A stretch of 64,000 nucleotides of DNA, from positions 1,880,866 to 1,944,865 of the forward strand of contig WARS01000044.1 of the NCBI GenBank assembly GCA_008933995.1, written 5' to 3'. The stretch is from Datnioides undecimradiatus (lineage: Eukaryota; Chordata; Actinopteri; Lobotiformes; Datnioididae). Of this stretch, positions 51,099 through 63,814 are shown one piece after another. Numbering within the stretch: the stretch's first letter is position 1; every line of letters starts with the position of its first letter. The notes below the pieces were generated by a model. The model was not told the DNA's origin, did not search any database, and saw only the letters and a program-made list of their open reading frames with translations. Both the position numbers and the translations under genes were made by a program.

Positions 51099-53179
51099 TT
51101 AACAAGGCTTATCAGATGAGCAACCAAACATCCTCGAGGCTACACAGGAAGTCCAGTTGCTCTTGAGTGATATCATCCAGAGGACACGAGGACCACCACA
51201 GATACAGTCCTTTCATCAAGAACATTTTTCATAATGAGAAAATGGGAAACATTTTATTTCACGTCTTCTACATTACAGCACTGCAGAGCATCACTCTGCA
51301 AAACAGCCAACAACCAGTCTTATGCCTCCCAAAGCTAGACCACAGTGGAGCCAAATCAAAACTTATTTCCATCTCAGGAGGAAGCCAGGGAGATATCATC
51401 TAATTCAGAGGTTGTTTTGGCCTGCAGGGGGAGGGATAGGAGTCTTCTTCAGTTTGAATCTCCCAAACTTTTACAGCAGAGGCAGCTGAGCTTAATGAGT
51501 GCTGTTGAGCCCCGGTAAGCATTGGCTACCAGGCAGTTACAGAACACCACACTCCTCCTTACCTTCTCTCTTGACTCCACAATGCCCAGTGGCTTCTTTT
51601 CTTTCCCAGCGAACCAACAGACTCTCACACGCAACGTGTCATACAAAGACAGAGAAGCTACATTGAAATAACTATACCTCCAGGGCCTGAACTCAGTGCT
51701 ATGCCGCCCCTTTGTGCTTGCTACCTTTGACTCTGCGTGTTTCACTTTGAGTGCACGTGTATTTGAAACACGCCGCTGTTTACTCAAGTGAGAAAATCCA
51801 GAAATCCTCAACAGCGACTGCCCAAGGGTTCATTCCTAATTGCCCCCCACCGCAAGTAGGCCAAAGCGGTTCATCTCAAATTGACAAAACAAAAGACAAA
51901 CACAAAGCAGAAGCGTATCACCACAGGCAGCCACGGTTCTTATATCTCCATTTAATCCTCGGAGGTCTTCAGAGTTACTATTTAAAGATGTGTTTAAAAG
52001 CCTCGGGCAACTGTAATGAGCCTAAGTGACATGCCATATAAATAGTTGGTATACAGTGTGGATAAATAAGAATAACCATTATGAAACTAACAAACAAAAA
52101 ATAAGAGGTTAAGAAAAAAGGAGAGAAGACTGAAAACAAGGCTACATGAAAACGTGTGTGCTTCTGCCTACCTGCTCATCTGATCGCCTGTATGCGTGCC
52201 TACACTATACTCAGTGTATGTGTGTCTGCTCCCCTCTCCGACAGGCAGTAATGAATAAAATAACGGTGGCGGAAGATGAACTACTTCCTCTGTGAACTCA
52301 TCAGGCAGACATTCGCATGCACCACTGCCTCCAAGATGGCTGCATCTGTGCCCCCCTCCCTGTGAATACCGTCTGCTACAGCTGGCAGTGGGAAAGCACG
52401 CTGCAGGTGAAAGTATGGTAGAATATGTTATGGAGTGTAGAAGATGTCCATATGACTTTGCTGCACAGTTGAAATTGAGAAGTACTATTATTTTTTCCTC
52501 TGACTGGGCTATAGCACAAAAAATACATCTACACAACTCAGAAAAACACGTTTAGTCCTTTAAAATGTAGCCGAGGAATGATATTCTTTGTGATGTTTTG
52601 CTGTGTGAACTGCTCCTCTGATTCAAATGAGGCAAACCTGCAGAGGAGAATAAAGTCGTGCTTACCGATCTGATCAAATCTAAATCTATTCCTACTTTTA
52701 AAAATGTGTTTGTATCTAAAATCAGCTTGAAAAGCAGATCCAATTAAACAAAATCAAAAGGATGTGAGGCAGTTTTGGTAAGCCTCTGCACAAAGCATCA
52801 CAGGAAATAACTGCCGGTCAGGTATGATGATAAACGTGGACTGCTGTGATGGAGGCAAAGGAGTGTGACTCTGGAGGTTCTTCTTTCATGTGTTTGATGT
52901 GTCTCCTGGTGTATGGCAATGCCCCAGGGGAGCAGGCCAGGCCAGAAGGCCTTTGATGAGGCACCTCCACTGGCTGTGATCGGATAAAACTGCTCCCCTC
53001 TCATTCACCTGCCCCTGGAGATGATGCAATAACTCTGATGGTGGAATGGATCTGTTGAATAATACAGATATCTTGCGCTATTGTATCTAAGCTTAAAACT
53101 CTTAAAACCTCATACGCAGTCTCCAGAGTTTTGCTGTAGTGGAGGCACATGCCTGATAGACACACAGACAGAAATTATT

Positions 53180-53412
53180 TAAAATGGAATAGAGAAAGAA
53201 AGATACAGCACCAGGGTGGGATGGAGGGACAGAAATAAAGGAAAAAATGTGAAAAAGTTCAGGAATGACAAATGAAGAGTGCGCAAGAGAGGGAGACACA
53301 AATTGCGGAAGGAAGCGTGACAGATAGAGAAAGTGGTGAGAGTGTGTGAATAGGAGGGAGAAAAGGAGCAGAGAGTGAGAAAACGAGCAAAAGGGAGGAG
53401 GTAGAAAAGTTC
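53180..53412. repeat. purine-rich (GA-rich) tract
   Basis: About 230 bases strongly biased to A and G on the plus strand (AGAGAAAGAAAG, GGAGGGAGAAAAGGAG and similar). In the gabbr2 transcript, which is minus-strand, it is pyrimidine-rich. The Ser/Leu/Phe-rich open frames on the minus strand are compositional artefacts. Confidence 0.8.
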
Positions 53413-54402
53413 CATCACTGCTGCGATGATGTGGGTGGAAGGCAGCGCGTGGGCAGATTCATGGGAGAGAAGAATGCAGAGGGAACTGGCTCATGATTCT
53501 CTCTCTTTCTCTTTCTCTGACTCTCCTCACATCAGCTCATCCACGGAAATGCAGAATGAGCATGAGACTGTTGGCTTTTCATGTCTCCACGTTCCCGCAC
53601 ACAGCCACAAACCACTGGTAGATAATGAGGGCTACAGTCATTAGGGGGAACAAGGGAAACTATGCCTGTGTTTGTGTGAATGTGTACGTGTGTGTGAGTC
53701 AATTGCTTTGACAGAACAAAGAGTCATGTCAATCACGAGGAGCAATCCCGCCCCTTACTTACAGTCTGTTTCATCATTGGTGGGAATGATGAGATACAGA
53801 ACTGGGTGGCAAGTGCACTGATGAGATTCTCACATAAACATACATCAGCTCATTCACTTTCTACACACACGCACGCGACCATTTGATGTTTCTGCGTGTC
53901 TCCACTGGTCGCCAAGGAAATGGGTTTTTCACTCACATCCCGCTCGGTCAGCCTGCAGCACGTTGCCATGGCAACAGAAAACCTGTTGAAGGGGTTAACT
54001 GCCTCACCGGTGTTCCGGAAAAGGATGCAGATTTGAACTGGTCCACTGCCAGTTATACGTGTGTGTATGTGCATACATGTGTTAAGTGTGTGCATCTATG
54101 CTTGTCTGACGTAGTGCGCACTGACGTGTTTCTCCTTCTTTTCTTATCAGCATGTCATGTGTGAGGTAGAAGAGGCTGACGAAGAGTAGAGGGAGAACAT
54201 GTGTGAGAGTGAATGAGAACAAAATCACTGAATGCCATTGTCTCCATGGTTGCAGAAGTTCAGTATATTTTTAAACAAACCAATTCATCATAAATCTGTG
54301 TTGAGTGTGTGTCACACGCTCTCCCACTGCGCTCGTTGCAAATAACCAGATCACTCTGAGGCACTGCAATTAGATGCATGACTGTCATTATGCAGCCCAC
54401 TC

Positions 54403-54416
54403 TGCGCGCGCGCGCG

Positions 54417-54467
<51 letters not shown>
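54403..54467. repeat. (GC)n(CA)n compound alternating purine-pyrimidine repeat
   Basis: About seven GC units pass through CACG into about 24 CA units. The whole 65 bases alternate purine and pyrimidine without a break. Confidence 0.97.
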
Positions 54468-54469
<2 letters not shown>

Positions 54470-56344
54470 TGGCACGCAAACATATGCACACACGGATCAA
54501 TAAACTGCCTTTGTGTGCATGAAAATGAAATGGAATACCACTCAATTCTAACAATTTATATCTGTATACCTTTATCAGTAGTTTGCGTCATGGATTATAA
54601 AAACAAATCTTAACAGAGAAGATTCTTAGGTGTGATGTTATTGCTCCAAAGTAGAACCACAGTGGTACAGTTGGCTAAAGTCCTGTAACTCAAATAGCCC
54701 ACTAGCCAGAACATTACAAGCAACTGGGGGAAATATAGATATTTGCTTTTTTTAATGTAGTGTCTATCGACACTATTAGTAAAGAAGAGTAACCACTGGC
54801 CTAAAGACTATGACTCACTAATTTAAGACACAGTCACAGTTGCAAAATAAACAATCTGCACTTGGGATGAAGGATGAAGCTTTGGATTGGGACAAGTGGG
54901 CTTAAACAACAGCTGAAGACATCAGAAAAATTAATGCAGTTTTAGAATTCTTCTCTCCTGCAGCAATGCACAGCAGCATGTCTCAACAATGCAATATGTT
55001 GTGGCATTTGTGATGCCTGTGTGGTTGCTCTTTTTTGTTGCAGGGCAAAAGTGCTGAAAAATGCTGATACTGTGGTTTGTTGCTGAGAAATAGTATTAGT
55101 CACACACAGAGAAGTTTACTGGTCTTCAGGGGTCAACTACCAGCACTTCTTTAGGACTGCTGCTGACATTCTGTGATAACACAGGTTTAGAGATGGCTTT
55201 TTTTCTGATTTTGTTGGCATCCATTCCCAGCTCAGTGTTTTTTTTTTATTTCTGTGTTGTTCCACAATGACTTATTTATATTACTCTTCTCATTAACAGT
55301 ATCATCTTTGCTAAGAGTAGTCCATGGAGACTAGATAGCCCTGCATTGTTGCTTTTGTTCTAAAAAGGCAATTCATTTTGTTTCTCATTCTGGCCAATGC
55401 AGCAGGGTTGGGTGCCTAATCAATGACTATGGCAACCATAACTTCATGGTATATACAACAGGCTGCTAAGCTGTTACTTTTTGGTTACAGGTAAAATTTA
55501 GAGGCTTTGAACTGTCTCTCAGCTAGAGTAGAATGCCTGAGCTCAGGCTCCGGCACTGCTGTGTTAGTGCTGCAGAAATTGCAGTAGAATAAATTCAATT
55601 GCTTCAGGAAAAGCTCAGATATAGATTTTTGACAGAGATCCACACCAAGCTTTTTTTACTCCTAAATGAAACTATTTCACAACATAGTAAAAATGAAGTA
55701 ATAATAAATTCAAAGTCTGCCGATGCTTCAGACTGTCTGAGAATTTATTTTTGTGTGTGTGTGTGCTTAAATGGCTCCTATTTGCTATGTTAATGTGATT
55801 CAGTGATTCAGTTCATTAGCGTTAGACAATCAGACGACTGCTAACACAGCACACAAGCTCCATTTCTGGTTCACTGAGTACTCATGTTTTCTAAGCTCTT
55901 TCAGTGTTCTGTATTGTCACCAAGGCTGGTCTCAGTTAAGAGCAAAGTCAGCCTCAAGCATCTCTGTACAGTATATCTGACCAAACCATGCACATTCACA
56001 AGTACTGAGGCTTAAGAGGCTGTCACATATAGTATAAAGCTAATCTGATTGAAACAGTTGATGTGTTTGAGGAAAGGTCTGTACATGTGTGTGTGGACAC
56101 TGGGCCTATTGCTTCCAGGCTGCAGATCATGATGGTGGGAAGTGTCTGATGTAAAATCAGTATATGTTGGTCTAGCACTGAATGAGATGGAGGTCAAGAT
56201 GGCCACAAATCTCATTTGTATGTCAAACCTGAGTACTGTACACTGCATTTGTTACAAATCAACAGAAAGGTCTTAAAAGCTTTTCTCAGGGGAACGACAA
56301 TTATATGCATGACTCAATATGCGAGGCCATACAAACGTGCACGC

Positions 56345-56375
56345 GCACACACATACACACACACACACACACACA
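56345..56375. repeat. (CA)n microsatellite, interrupted
   Basis: CA units with one CATA interruption, preceded by a CpG-containing GTGCACGCG segment. Confidence 0.92.
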
Positions 56376-57879
56376 ATGAGGCATATAGGAGGATCAATAA
56401 CAATCTCTACTTTCACAGATCATCACAAATACAAATGTTTCAAGTGAGTGCATTTGTCCATAAGCACGTGTACCTATAGAAAACGTGCCCTGGTGTCTGC
56501 TGTTACACAACATGGCAAAATAAAAACCCCATTTTGTTTCCTTTGGTTTCATCTTGTCATCATCAAAACATTTCAGTAGGATTGATGTCACCTGTCACCT
56601 GTGTTTCCCCGTGAATATGACATCCAAATCTTAACGTTAGGGGAATGTGGTTGTATATCAGACTGTAGAGGATGAATTCCAGCACAGATACTAGGCTGTA
56701 TAATTTGTGGCTTATAATCCAGATGTTACTGGTAAATATGGCAGCACAGCCTCAGGATTTTCACAGCAGGGAATGTCTAAAAAGAAAAATGATGCTGTCT
56801 GCAGATGCATGAAACTTTATCTGAGATGATGGTGGAATAGATGGGAAAAAACTGTTTTTCTTCAAGTCATAAGCATACTGTCCACATCAAACATAAGAGA
56901 CTTCAAGTAAGTTACACTTGCAAAGAAATGAACCAATTACAGTGAATGACACTGAAAAACAGATTGTGATCGTCTCCAATTTAGGCTTGTCCTCCCTTTT
57001 CAGAGAAGGACAGAGATAAAGCTCTGACAGTGATGTGTCCTGACATCCCAAAAATGTAACCTGTGCCTGTCTGTACGTGCATATCTGTGTGTGCGTGCCA
57101 GCTTGCGAGCGTCTGTGTGTGTACATATGGATGTGTGTGTATCTGGTTTATTCATTTGGTGGTGAATCACTCAGCTCTGGGGTCCCGGCTGACTTCCTTT
57201 CACCCTGCCAACTCCCAATGATCTTTGCCTCATCTCTCTCACTCTTTCACTCTCTCAATCCCTCACTTCCTGCCCTTCATCTCTCCGCTGTCACGAGAAA
57301 ACACACTGAATTCTGCAAAAACATCAACAACATTTCAGGAATCAGAAAAAGAAGATGTCTGATACATGTCAAAGCATTTCTGATTGTACTGCATGTGGCT
57401 CAGAGTCATTACAGTAACAGAGGATGCACAGGAATGGACACTGAAACCTGCTACACTAAATGTATTTTTCAGCGGTGGAGTTACATTAATGCATTTCGTC
57501 TTGACTGCTGGAATAACAGCAGTAATGAGTGTCATGCCTTGTTTAGCAGGGGTACTCTCTGTCAGCTGTTGTGTAAACCTAACTATCTCTACAGAAAACA
57601 CTTTCCCACCCCTCCGTAGCCCCTTCGGAGCAGCCTTTTTGTGGCTCCGTCACAACCAACTGACTGCTCCATTCCGACATTGCTAGTGAAACAGGATGTT
57701 TTATCAGGCAGGGCCAGCGGGGACTTGTACTGTCTGCCCTCTGATCTGTGTTCCCATCAGCTGGGCCAAGCTGCTGGACTAATGGGCATCTGGGCAGATA
57801 TTAGAGTGTTGTGCGCTACAGTTCCCTGCTAACTTAATGAGAAAACACTAGTTCCCCATACTCCTCCTGACAGACGAGG

Positions 57880-58000
57880 CAGAGAGAAAAACAACAAGGG
57901 GAGAGGAGGAGAAAAAGGGGGGGTGTTAATTAGTGGAGGGAGTATAGAAATGGAGAAAATGGGGAGACAGAATGAGAAGGTAATGGAGAAGATGAATGTA
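57880..58000. repeat. purine-rich tract
   Basis: GA-rich sequence such as GGCAGAGAGAAAAACAACAA and GGAGGAGAAAAAGGGGGG. No coding signal is visible. Confidence 0.65.
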
Positions 58001-58387
58001 CCACAATCAGATCAGAAGACCTAAAAATACACAAAAGACATAAACAATGTGAGAGAAGATGTCACTGACTACTCCGCAAACAAATAAAGTCTTGATACTA
58101 ATCTATTCAGACACAACCAAGATAATCTGACATTGTCTACCCCTCTAACTAAACTACGACAAAGCAATGATTTGTGTGCACCCAGCAGCCATAACTAGAA
58201 TAACAAACACCATTCAAACCTCAAATCTCTCTCCCTTTCTCTCTGGCCAAATCTCACTATCCTCTCCCAGCTAAGTTGGTCAGGTCTGATGAATAAACCA
58301 GTGCTGTGACTCCAAGCCCAGGAGAGGGCCATGCATTACTGCTATTAAATGTTAAATGCCTTGCAGAAGGAGCCTGGACTATAAAAA

Positions 58388-58411
58388 CAGCAGCAGCAGC
58401 AGCAGCAGCGG
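58388..58411. repeat. (CAG)7 trinucleotide repeat followed by CGG
   Basis: Seven perfect CAG units on the plus strand (58388-58408), then CGG. Read in the gabbr2 transcript this is (CTG)7 in intron 1. The Ser- or Ala-rich open frames here are short and without other support. Confidence 0.95.
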
Positions 58412-58579
58412 CACTTGGATGAGGAGAAGAGAGGAGGGGGAGCTGGCTGCGTTTGCTCTTCCTTTCCTCGGCACAAGTGTCAGCTGCGCTCCCCGTCTTT
58501 TTAGCCACTGGTGTGGAACGGGGCCCTGCTTGTTGGGGGTTTGAGCAGCATGGCAGAGAAGTTTGTGTGTACGTCTGTA

Positions 58580-58620
58580 TGTGTGTGTATGTGTGTGTGT
58601 GTGTGTGTGTGTCTGTGTGT
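58580..58620. repeat. (GT)n microsatellite, interrupted
   Basis: GT units with GTAT and GTCT interruptions, about 40 bases. Confidence 0.93.
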
Positions 58621-58936
58621 AGGTGGGAAGCGTTTAAGGGGTGTGCATGCCCGTTTCTGATTGTGTGCATGTGAGTGTGTTGCAACTCCAGCCTCAGCTG
58701 CCAGAAAAGGGCCCCCTCCGGCTGGGTTCAGGTGCATGTACAATCTTTCAAACTCATTTTTTCTAACATTTTCGCTCTTTTTTGCCCGCCTCTCTCTGTG
58801 TCACTGTGTTTTTTTCTCCATCTCCCTATGTGTCTCTGGGAAACTGACTGCGTGAATGAAACTTGGTAGAAACACACCCACCTCCCCCTGATGACTGTCA
58901 CGTTTAAGCACTGCAGTAGAGATCTTCTACTGTCTT

Positions 58937-58958
58937 ACACACACACACACACACACAC
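58937..58958. repeat. (AC)n microsatellite
   Basis: Eleven AC units ending in GCAGTAAG. It lies about 320 bases from the GT run at 58580. Confidence 0.95.
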
Positions 58959-60589
58959 GCAGTAAGAAAAAACAGGCGCCTGCACACGAAGATACACAAC
59001 AACACACTGAGCAAATTTATGATTGCAGGCACACACACAAAAATACACACTTTAGTAGCAATCCCAGCTCATTAGAGCTTTCCTCTCTCTTAGCCCTGCA
59101 GGTTAAAAACACTTCATATTAGCCATGCTTCAAACAGCCATGCTGGAGAGGGATAGGGGAGAAAACTTACACATTTCCATTATTCATGTTTTCATGCATG
59201 CCACAATTTGCACATCCAGCACATTGCATGGAGAGAGAACATACATTGTATGTTCTTTAAACACACACATGGGTTTAGATGAAAGAGAAAGTCAAGCGAA
59301 GGCACATGGAGCCACTGACATTATGTATATATAAGGTATTAGTTGACAAGAAAGGAAAGCCCAATTAGACATTAGTGCTGCTACAGGGTATGGATGCAAA
59401 CTGAGTGTGTATACTGTATTTGTGCAGATGTGCATGTTGTTTAAGTGTGTATGCACACACATTCAAGTGTGCCTATTAGAGTGTCAGGGGTAAAGCAAAG
59501 AAAGAGAATTAAGAGATGATGTAAAGAGGCGAGGGCGAAACAGAAGAGATGCTATATTTACACTGTACTGCACGCAAGCACTGCTAGCCAGCCTGAAGAA
59601 TGAGCTTTGATTCTGAGCTATAAATAAACTGTACCACTACTGTACTTATGGCAGTTGAGAGCCAAATGAATAGGCTTGACCAGGCAAGACAAATAGGGAT
59701 GTCAAATGAGGAGGGGGAAGACCTTTGTCTGCAGGTTCTTACAGCTACAGAGATTCCCAGGGGGAGAAAACCCTGGAAATGTCCGTTCGTGTTATGTTTG
59801 TGTAAAGACATTCCCTCTGATATCCCATGAAAAATACAATCATTCATCACCCTGTGCAGATTTTAAAGCATGGAAGAAGTGCTCGGACTTAAGACGTTCT
59901 CCCTTCATGGGATACATGATGAAGTGGGGAGAACTGTTGTTATCAAAGACCTTCGACTCAGTTAAGACATCTTAAGTGAAATCCATCACTGCTAGCAGGT
60001 CATAATAACGGCTGGCCCAAGGATAAATCTGTAACTGACTTTGCTATTCAGGATAAATACAAAAGTGTCACCATGCAATGAGCTGCTACATTCATTTGCA
60101 CAAATAAAAATGTGTTGTTTATTCCTAATAATTCATCAGTATCTTAAATGATTTATGTGAAGCACTGATTCTTATTAAAGAGAAAATAATAAAAATACTG
60201 CTGAAAAAAACAGATTTGAAATATGCCACCATCTATTACCACTACACTGCTAACTGCAGCAGTATTGCACTCCTCTAATATGCAATATGTGCAAAGCTGC
60301 TGTTTACTACAATATAAGTCGAGTGACAGTTGTAGCCTGTAGAATTAAGTCATATCTCAGCTGTGTGAAAGGGAGCTGTGAGTAAGTGTGTTGTCAACAG
60401 CTTCATTAAAAGAGAGCAGGACACTGCGACCTCCTCTAACCCACCAGGCTCATCCATCATCACCGAAACTACACCTAAATCATCTCTGAACGAAAGCACA
60501 CAACCTCCCGGATTTTACCTGTCAATCGGGACAGAGGGCCTTTTCTCCTTGTGTTCTCCAGCGTTTTTTCTGTCTTCAACGTTTCTGCA

Positions 60590-60730
60590 CAATTCTCTCT
60601 TCATTCTCTTCTAATCAACTCTGCTTTGCTCCATCCCTCCCTCCTCCCTCTCTGCCTCCTTGTTTCCATCCACCCTATTCCGTCATCTCATCTCTTCAGC
60701 TATTCTCCCTCTCTCTTTCATTCTCAACCA
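60590..60730. repeat. pyrimidine-rich low-complexity tract
   Basis: CT-rich sequence with CCCTCC and CTCTTC motifs over about 140 bases. The open frames over it are compositional. Confidence 0.7.
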
Positions 60731-63700
60731 TAACCCTTAATCTCGCCGAGAGCCAAATCAGCAGATTAGATAGAGAGTGACTCTCGCTCAGACTTTTCCT
60801 AGCAGTTTAATGCTCCGTTCAGAGAAAGTTAGAAGCAGATTAAATCCAAGAAATCTCTTTTTCTCGACTCTTTTCAATCCTGGCACACGAGTGCAGACAT
60901 GCAACAAGCAACAACAAATCCTCAGTGCCTGCTCACTGAAATATCATATCCTAAAATATCTTGGATTTTGTGTGATTTTACTACTACTTACAATATTTAG
61001 CTCTTTGCAGTAAATGCATTATGATTCACATATGTGATACATTTCATTTATTCACCTAAATGTTTGTTTTGAAACAATTTGTGTTTTCAGGCAACCACAG
61101 AAGCCTTCGCAGTTTGTGTGTGTGAGCACGTGTTGAGACTAAACTGTTAAAATAAATGTGGAAAAAAGTTTCAATTATTCATTGGTATTAGTTTTGCAAA
61201 TTGCATTTATTCCTTGCCTTAAATAAACAGTGCTTTCCATATTTAAATAAACATTGTTTTTCTATACACATTGTAGCATTTATTGCTCAATAAATAATGC
61301 AGAGTTTACAGAAAGTCCTCACAGTCCACTTGTCACTACATTCAAAACTCTTACTAGAAAAGCTATTAATGCTGTCACCCCTTCCAGCTGTGACACATGT
61401 GAATAAAAGAAGAATTACCTTAAAGGCATTGATTTAGTGGGTGTGTTAATCAATAGTGCAACAAGTTTAATGCATAGTGCAGTGAGAGAGACACAAATAT
61501 TTACAAAGTGATACCCCAGAGAGTGGTGGCGGCCTGCCACCATGATGAAAAGGGTAGCTTCCACTCGAGGGTTAATCAATCTGTTACACAATAATCAGGG
61601 GACATGACAGCACCAGGGTCCCTGGCTTAAACACAAGCGTCCTTGGATGCATAATGATGATGCGTGACAGAATATTTCCTCCAGGCTTCCGTACACTGCA
61701 TACAGCAGACATCCATCACAACCAAGCAGAGGGTAAAAGGTGGTGGAGACAAGGGGAAAGAGTGATGGGGAGGAAGAAATTAAAGAGGGAACAAGGGATG
61801 TTGTAATACAAGTGTGGGGGTGTGGACTGCTGGTTGCCTTGAGGATCAAACAGCAAGCTTGAGGGGTGATGGGGAAACGGTGGGCAAGTCTGTGTGTTAA
61901 TGGTTAAAAGGGGAAAATAGCAGGTGTTTCTATGGGAACCTTGTCTGTGTTCCTGTATGTTCCTGCATGCACTGAGCAACTGACATGACATTACATTGAC
62001 AAGAGCATGAACACACACAGCCAGGTTGCCTCTGGAGATGAAAAGAAAAAGTTCCTTTTTTCTTCATGTTTCTTTTCCACGATCCTGTTGTGTCTCTCCA
62101 CTTCTCTCTCTTGCTCTATATTTATAATATATTTTTAGATATTTCTCTACTGGATGTGATGCTGAGGCTCAATGTATCTGGCTTCCTTTGATCTTACTTG
62201 AGATGTCTCTTGATCCAAATGAGACTGGACGTCATTTAGAAAGGACCACACCTGTTAAAATGGTCACTAAGCATTCATTGTGCTTTTCAAAGCAGAAAAC
62301 CTTCCATGCATATCATAACACGACAAACGTAGGCAAAATCATACATAAGAAGATCAAACTGTTCATGGCAATGAACTGTGTTCCACAATGATTTTTAAAA
62401 AGGAACTTGTTTTACTCATAAAAATCAAAAACGTACTATTACTTTTTAAATAACAGTTTGCTTGAAGTCATTAATTTAAACAACAAAACTGTGGTAAAAT
62501 GAACACAATATGAGGAAAGGGTAAAAATTGAATGCTGGTGTTTTTTTTTAAATATATTTCTTACAATCAATAGAACCCATGAAAAAACCTAAACTCATAA
62601 TTAATTAGTCTGTCTCCTCTAACCCATTTATTTCTACTGAAGTTATAAATCATAAATTAAAAATAAAAAAAGTGTCACAAATGTATGGTTTCATTTTTTT
62701 GAAAAGGCTAAGTAATTACCTAAAACCACATTACTCAATAAGAAGCAAACGGTGGATGTGTGGGGACTATTTTCAGACGCAGATTAATACACATTTGGTG
62801 ACACATTTGATTACAGCAGTGAGATGGGGTTTGTTGGATTGACTGAAAATAAATTACAGTGCTCATGTTCATTGGGACAAGTCACCCAGTGCAATGGTGT
62901 CACTCCTTATTTGTCATAATTTCAAAACATCAACCATGTCGGTATGTGACAAAAATGAATAAGCTATACTGGACTGTGGCTACACGATCCATACTTGTTA
63001 ACAGGATCGATTCGTTGTTACTTTTTGGTCTGTTCATGGGATTTATTGACAATAAGAAAAATATAGAATATTACCAGTCTTACCATGTAAAAGTCCCCAG
63101 AGAGCTGCATCCCCCAACATAGGAGTATTTGTACGCAAAAACATGAAGCTACATGTCCAGCTAACTTCACAAGTAAAATGGGCCTTTAACAGGAAAGCGA
63201 CTGAGAGTCCAATGACCACTGCAGAAATGGGACTTCTTGCCAGAATAACATCCATATTTGCAGGGCTCCATTCAGCTCCAGATAATCCAGTTCACCAGAT
63301 GCCACTTACAGGACTGACAGTATGGAGAAAGTCTCTGGCCTTCAGAGCCAAAAACTAGACTGTGGCTTAAATGCTCAGTACTGAACGCTGTTGATCACCA
63401 GGGTAACACCGTACCGACCCTCCAGTGAAACCTGGTTATGTCTATGTGGATGAAACTCACCCAAAACTGAGTCAGGACTTGGTCTTGAGCGATGGTGCAA
63501 AATGCAAACTGGAGCCTTGATGAAAAAATGCTTCACCAGTGTGCACAGGACCTCCCAAACGATCCGGTACTAGTTCAAATCATCAGGTTGTTTATTATAG
63601 TAATTATTATTATTATTTGTACTTGTTTTAATACTTTTGCAGAAAAGATGAAAATGTGCTTATTATTGTCCCTATAGGTTATTGTATACATTCTGTACAT

Positions 63701-63814
63701 GCAGTACATGTCTACATATATCTACCCCTCTCTCCACACAAACAAAGAGTGTGCTACTACTCTGATTGTTGGTGGCAGATCTTTCTCTCTGTGTTTTATT
63801 TTTTCCCTTTGATA

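Noticed and set aside
51449-51811. Minus-strand frame containing SLSLYDTLR, briefly considered as gabbr2 exon 1 because human exon 1 ends LRLYDTE
   Set aside because: Only four or five residues agree, the flanking residues differ completely, and no donor follows at the right place.
57077-57619. The longest open frame in the window, 180 codons on the plus strand
   Set aside because: Its first part is GT-repeat-derived (Cys/Val-rich), the middle is Ser/Leu-rich from CT-rich DNA, and the rest matches no family I know. It has no splice borders. A frame this long is expected by chance in 64 kb of repeat-rich DNA.
62859-63560. Adjacent short frames on both strands suggesting a decayed transposase
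   Set aside because: I recognise no catalytic motif, helix-turn-helix or terminal repeat, and the frames are short and unconnected.
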